In this document: piece after piece, positions 6,653 to 7,556 of the stretch | How the letters are laid out: every line of letters begins with the position of its first letter | How positions within the stretch are numbered: position 1 is the first letter of the stretch | From: Accumulibacter sp. | GTDB taxonomy: Bacteria > Pseudomonadota > Gammaproteobacteria > Burkholderiales > Rhodocyclaceae | DNA length: 7,556 nt | Assembly: GCA_003538495.1 (NCBI GenBank) | Contig: DPSD01000401.1 | Location: forward strand, 1,623-9,178 | Reading direction: 5' to 3' | Program-made: the position numbers and the translations under genes | Notes under the pieces: generated by a model | The model's database searches: none | What the model was told of the DNA's origin: nothing | The model's input: only the letters and a program-made list of their open reading frames with translations

Positions 6653-6696
6653 AGCGGCAGCGCCGGGTCGGCCTCCACCCACCCGACCCTGCCGCT
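6653..6696. terminator. Bidirectional hairpin between convergent ycgR and frdD
   Basis: AGCGGCA (6653-6659) pairs with TGCCGCT (6690-6696), and GGGTCGG (6665-6671) pairs with CCGACCC (6683-6689). A five-base bulge lies on the left arm and the loop is 11 bases. It fills most of the 64 bp gap between the convergent genes and serves both strands by symmetry. Neither side has a T-run, so it may be a roadblock or mRNA-end stabiliser rather than a classical intrinsic terminator. Confidence 0.55.
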
Positions 6697-6703
6697 GCTT
6701 GGC

Positions 6704-7072
6704 CTAGAAACCGATCGCCAGCAAGGCGTAAGCCGCGATCAGCGTTCCCAGCATCGCGCCGCCGTAGCAGACCAGCTTGGCGGCGGTGCCGGCATGAATC
6801 CCGATATCGTGCAGGCTGTGGAAGATGCGGTGCGCGGCGTGCCACAGGAAGAGCGCGATGACCGCGAAGATGAATCCCTTGCCGATCAGGTTCTGCGAAA
6901 ACGCCAGCATGTTTGCGTAGCTCATGGTGTCGGCCGGCAGCAGCAGCCCCAGCGGCACCGCGATACCTGTAATCAACACCAGCATCGGCCCGAGCAGCGC
7001 CGAAAGCATGCCACCAGCGCCGAACAACGCCCAGAAGATCGGCGCGTTGGAACGTTTCAGTGTCCGTTTCAT
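6704..7072 (-). CDS. frdD: Fumarate reductase membrane anchor subunit D
   Basis: Inner-membrane anchor of 122 residues for the quinol:fumarate reductase FrdABCD, which passes electrons from menaquinol to fumarate in anaerobic respiration. It closely follows the E. coli FrdD pattern: KRSNAPIFWALFGAGGMLSA (6-25) near the N-terminus, SYANMLAFSQNLIGKGF, and the histidine-rich WHAAHRIFHSLHDIGIH (77-93) after the second helix. Three membrane helices are apparent, at about 16-45, 62-80 and 97-121. The start at 7072 overlaps the frdC stop (ATGA), with GGGGGA a few bases upstream. The TAG stop is at 6706-6704. It is the last gene of the operon and converges with ycgR. Confidence 0.95.
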   Translation of the reverse strand: MKRTLKRSNAPIFWALFGAGGMLSALLGPMLVLITGIAVPLGLLLPADTMSYANMLAFSQNLIGKGFIFAVIALFLWHAAHRIFHSLHDIGIHAGTAAKLVCYGGAMLGTLIAAYALLAIGF

Positions 7073-7467
7073 CGTGCCATCCCCCAGACTGCAGCTAGCA
7101 GAACCAGACTGGCCGCGGCGGCCACCGCCAGCCCGCCACCGGTGATCGCGCCGTCGGCGAGTCGCTTGCCGCCAACGATTACCGGCGGCATCGTCCGCGG
7201 CATGATCTTGAACCAGGTGTACGTGTGATAGCTGATCGCCACCAGTGCCAGCAGGTGAAAACCGATGTACCACGGATTCTTCAGTCCGTCGAGCCAGACG
7301 TTCCACGCCGCTTCGCCCCGCGACAGGTGCAGCAGTCCATTCAGCAGGATGCCGGCGTAGGCGGCGACAAAGAGGGCGGTTCCCTCGTGGACCATGTACT
7401 CGATGAAGAACGGATTTCTCCGCCACCAACCGTCCATCGGACGAACATAGGGGCGACGCTTGTTCAC
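7069..7467 (-). CDS. frdC: Fumarate reductase membrane anchor subunit C
   Basis: A 132-residue anchor that, with FrdD, forms the quinone site of fumarate reductase. The start KRRPYVRPMDGWW and the helix entry YMVHEGTALFV match E. coli FrdC. Glu28 aligns with the quinone-site Glu29 of E. coli, and His81 in HTYTWF aligns with E. coli His82. Three membrane helices are seen at about 28-46, 66-84 and 108-128. The start is GTG, supported by a strong GGAGGT; there is no competing ATG nearby. The GTG overlaps the frdB TGA (GTGA) and its own TGA overlaps frdD (ATGA), so translation of the three is coupled. Confidence 0.96.
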   Translation of the reverse strand: MNKRRPYVRPMDGWWRRNPFFIEYMVHEGTALFVAAYAGILLNGLLHLSRGEAAWNVWLDGLKNPWYIGFHLLALVAISYHTYTWFKIMPRTMPPVIVGGKRLADGAITGGGLAVAAAASLVLLAAVWGMAR

Positions 7468-7556
7468 TTGGCACCTCCCTTTGGAGCAAGGAAACGCAGA
7501 AAATAGTCCGCCGCGGCATTGGTCTTGTTCTGGTTGACGGCGTTGGCCGGGTCGAC
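7464..7556 (-). CDS. frdB: Fumarate reductase iron-sulfur subunit, C-terminal end only
   Basis: The last 30 codons of frdB; the rest lies beyond the right window edge. The visible protein starts VDPANAVNQNKTNAAADYF and ends FLAPKGGAK. It resembles the E. coli FrdB tail, where VDPAAAIQQGK follows the final cysteine motif of the 3Fe-4S cluster. No cluster cysteines are visible here. The reading frame, the GTGA overlap with frdC and the operon order B-C-D make the call secure although the fragment is short. It would carry electrons from the quinone site to the flavoprotein FrdA. Confidence 0.88.
   Translation of the reverse strand, partial: VDPANAVNQNKTNAAADYFLRFLAPKGGAK
7473..7478 (-). promoter_or_regulatory. 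Ribosome binding site deciding the frdC GTG start
   Basis: On the minus strand GGAGGT lies 5 bp before the GTG at 7467-7465, inside the last codons of frdB. Its perfect match to the anti-SD and correct spacing decide in favour of the GTG start. Confidence 0.8.

Noticed and set aside
6704..7519. A single 271-residue minus-strand protein spanning the frdD frame
   Set aside because: Only the last 122 residues are FrdD; the upstream part is the out-of-frame shadow of frdC and frdB. The ATG at 7072 in an ATGA overlap is the true start.
1..7556. Mobile elements, CRISPR, tRNA or rRNA genes
   Set aside because: No transposase-like protein, regularly spaced direct repeats, or tRNA/rRNA signature was seen; the window is continuous flagellar and fumarate reductase coding sequence.

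Overview
The window is GC-rich (roughly 60-65%) and fully coding-dense, and looks like the chromosome of a motile betaproteobacterium. The protein sequences and the gene order (flagellin, flaG, fliD, fliS, fliT, a fliK-like gene, an flhB C-terminal homologue, a ycgR-type PilZ gene) fit the Rhodocyclales / Candidatus Accumulibacter / Dechloromonas area. This placement is an inference from recalled family resemblance, not a search result.

Layout, plus strand, 1-6639: the late flagellar filament locus. It opens inside a flagellin gene (fliC, N-terminus cut off by the window edge). Next come flaG, fliD (filament cap), fliS (flagellin chaperone), fliT (a short FliT-like protein), a fliK-like hook-length/export-control gene and fhlB (a free-standing FlhB cytoplasmic-domain homologue). 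From fliD to fhlB the genes are 3-4 bp apart or overlap (fliS/fliT ATGA, fliK/fhlB 20 bp), so they are probably one translationally coupled operon. A strong 12-13 bp GNRA hairpin separates fliC from flaG, and a weaker terminator-like hairpin follows fhlB. After a 93 bp gap comes a YcgR-like c-di-GMP receptor of the flagellar brake type. The genes supply filament subunit, cap, chaperones, export-switch components and a c-di-GMP speed/direction control.

Layout, minus strand, 7556-6704: the distal end of a fumarate reductase operon. It holds the last 30 codons of frdB, then frdC and frdD, the two membrane anchors of an Escherichia coli-type quinol:fumarate reductase. The genes overlap by 4 bp at both junctions. 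This operon converges on ycgR across a 64 bp gap containing a large hairpin.

No rRNA, tRNA, CRISPR array, insertion sequence or phage gene was seen. No wholly new system is evident. The points most worth a second look are the fused-by-overlap fliK-like/fhlB pair whose FlhB homologue lacks the NPTH autocleavage motif, the three degenerate Flagellin_IN repeats in the flagellin variable domain, a helically phased triple TCCAGG repeat just before ycgR, and the strong fliC-flaG hairpin.
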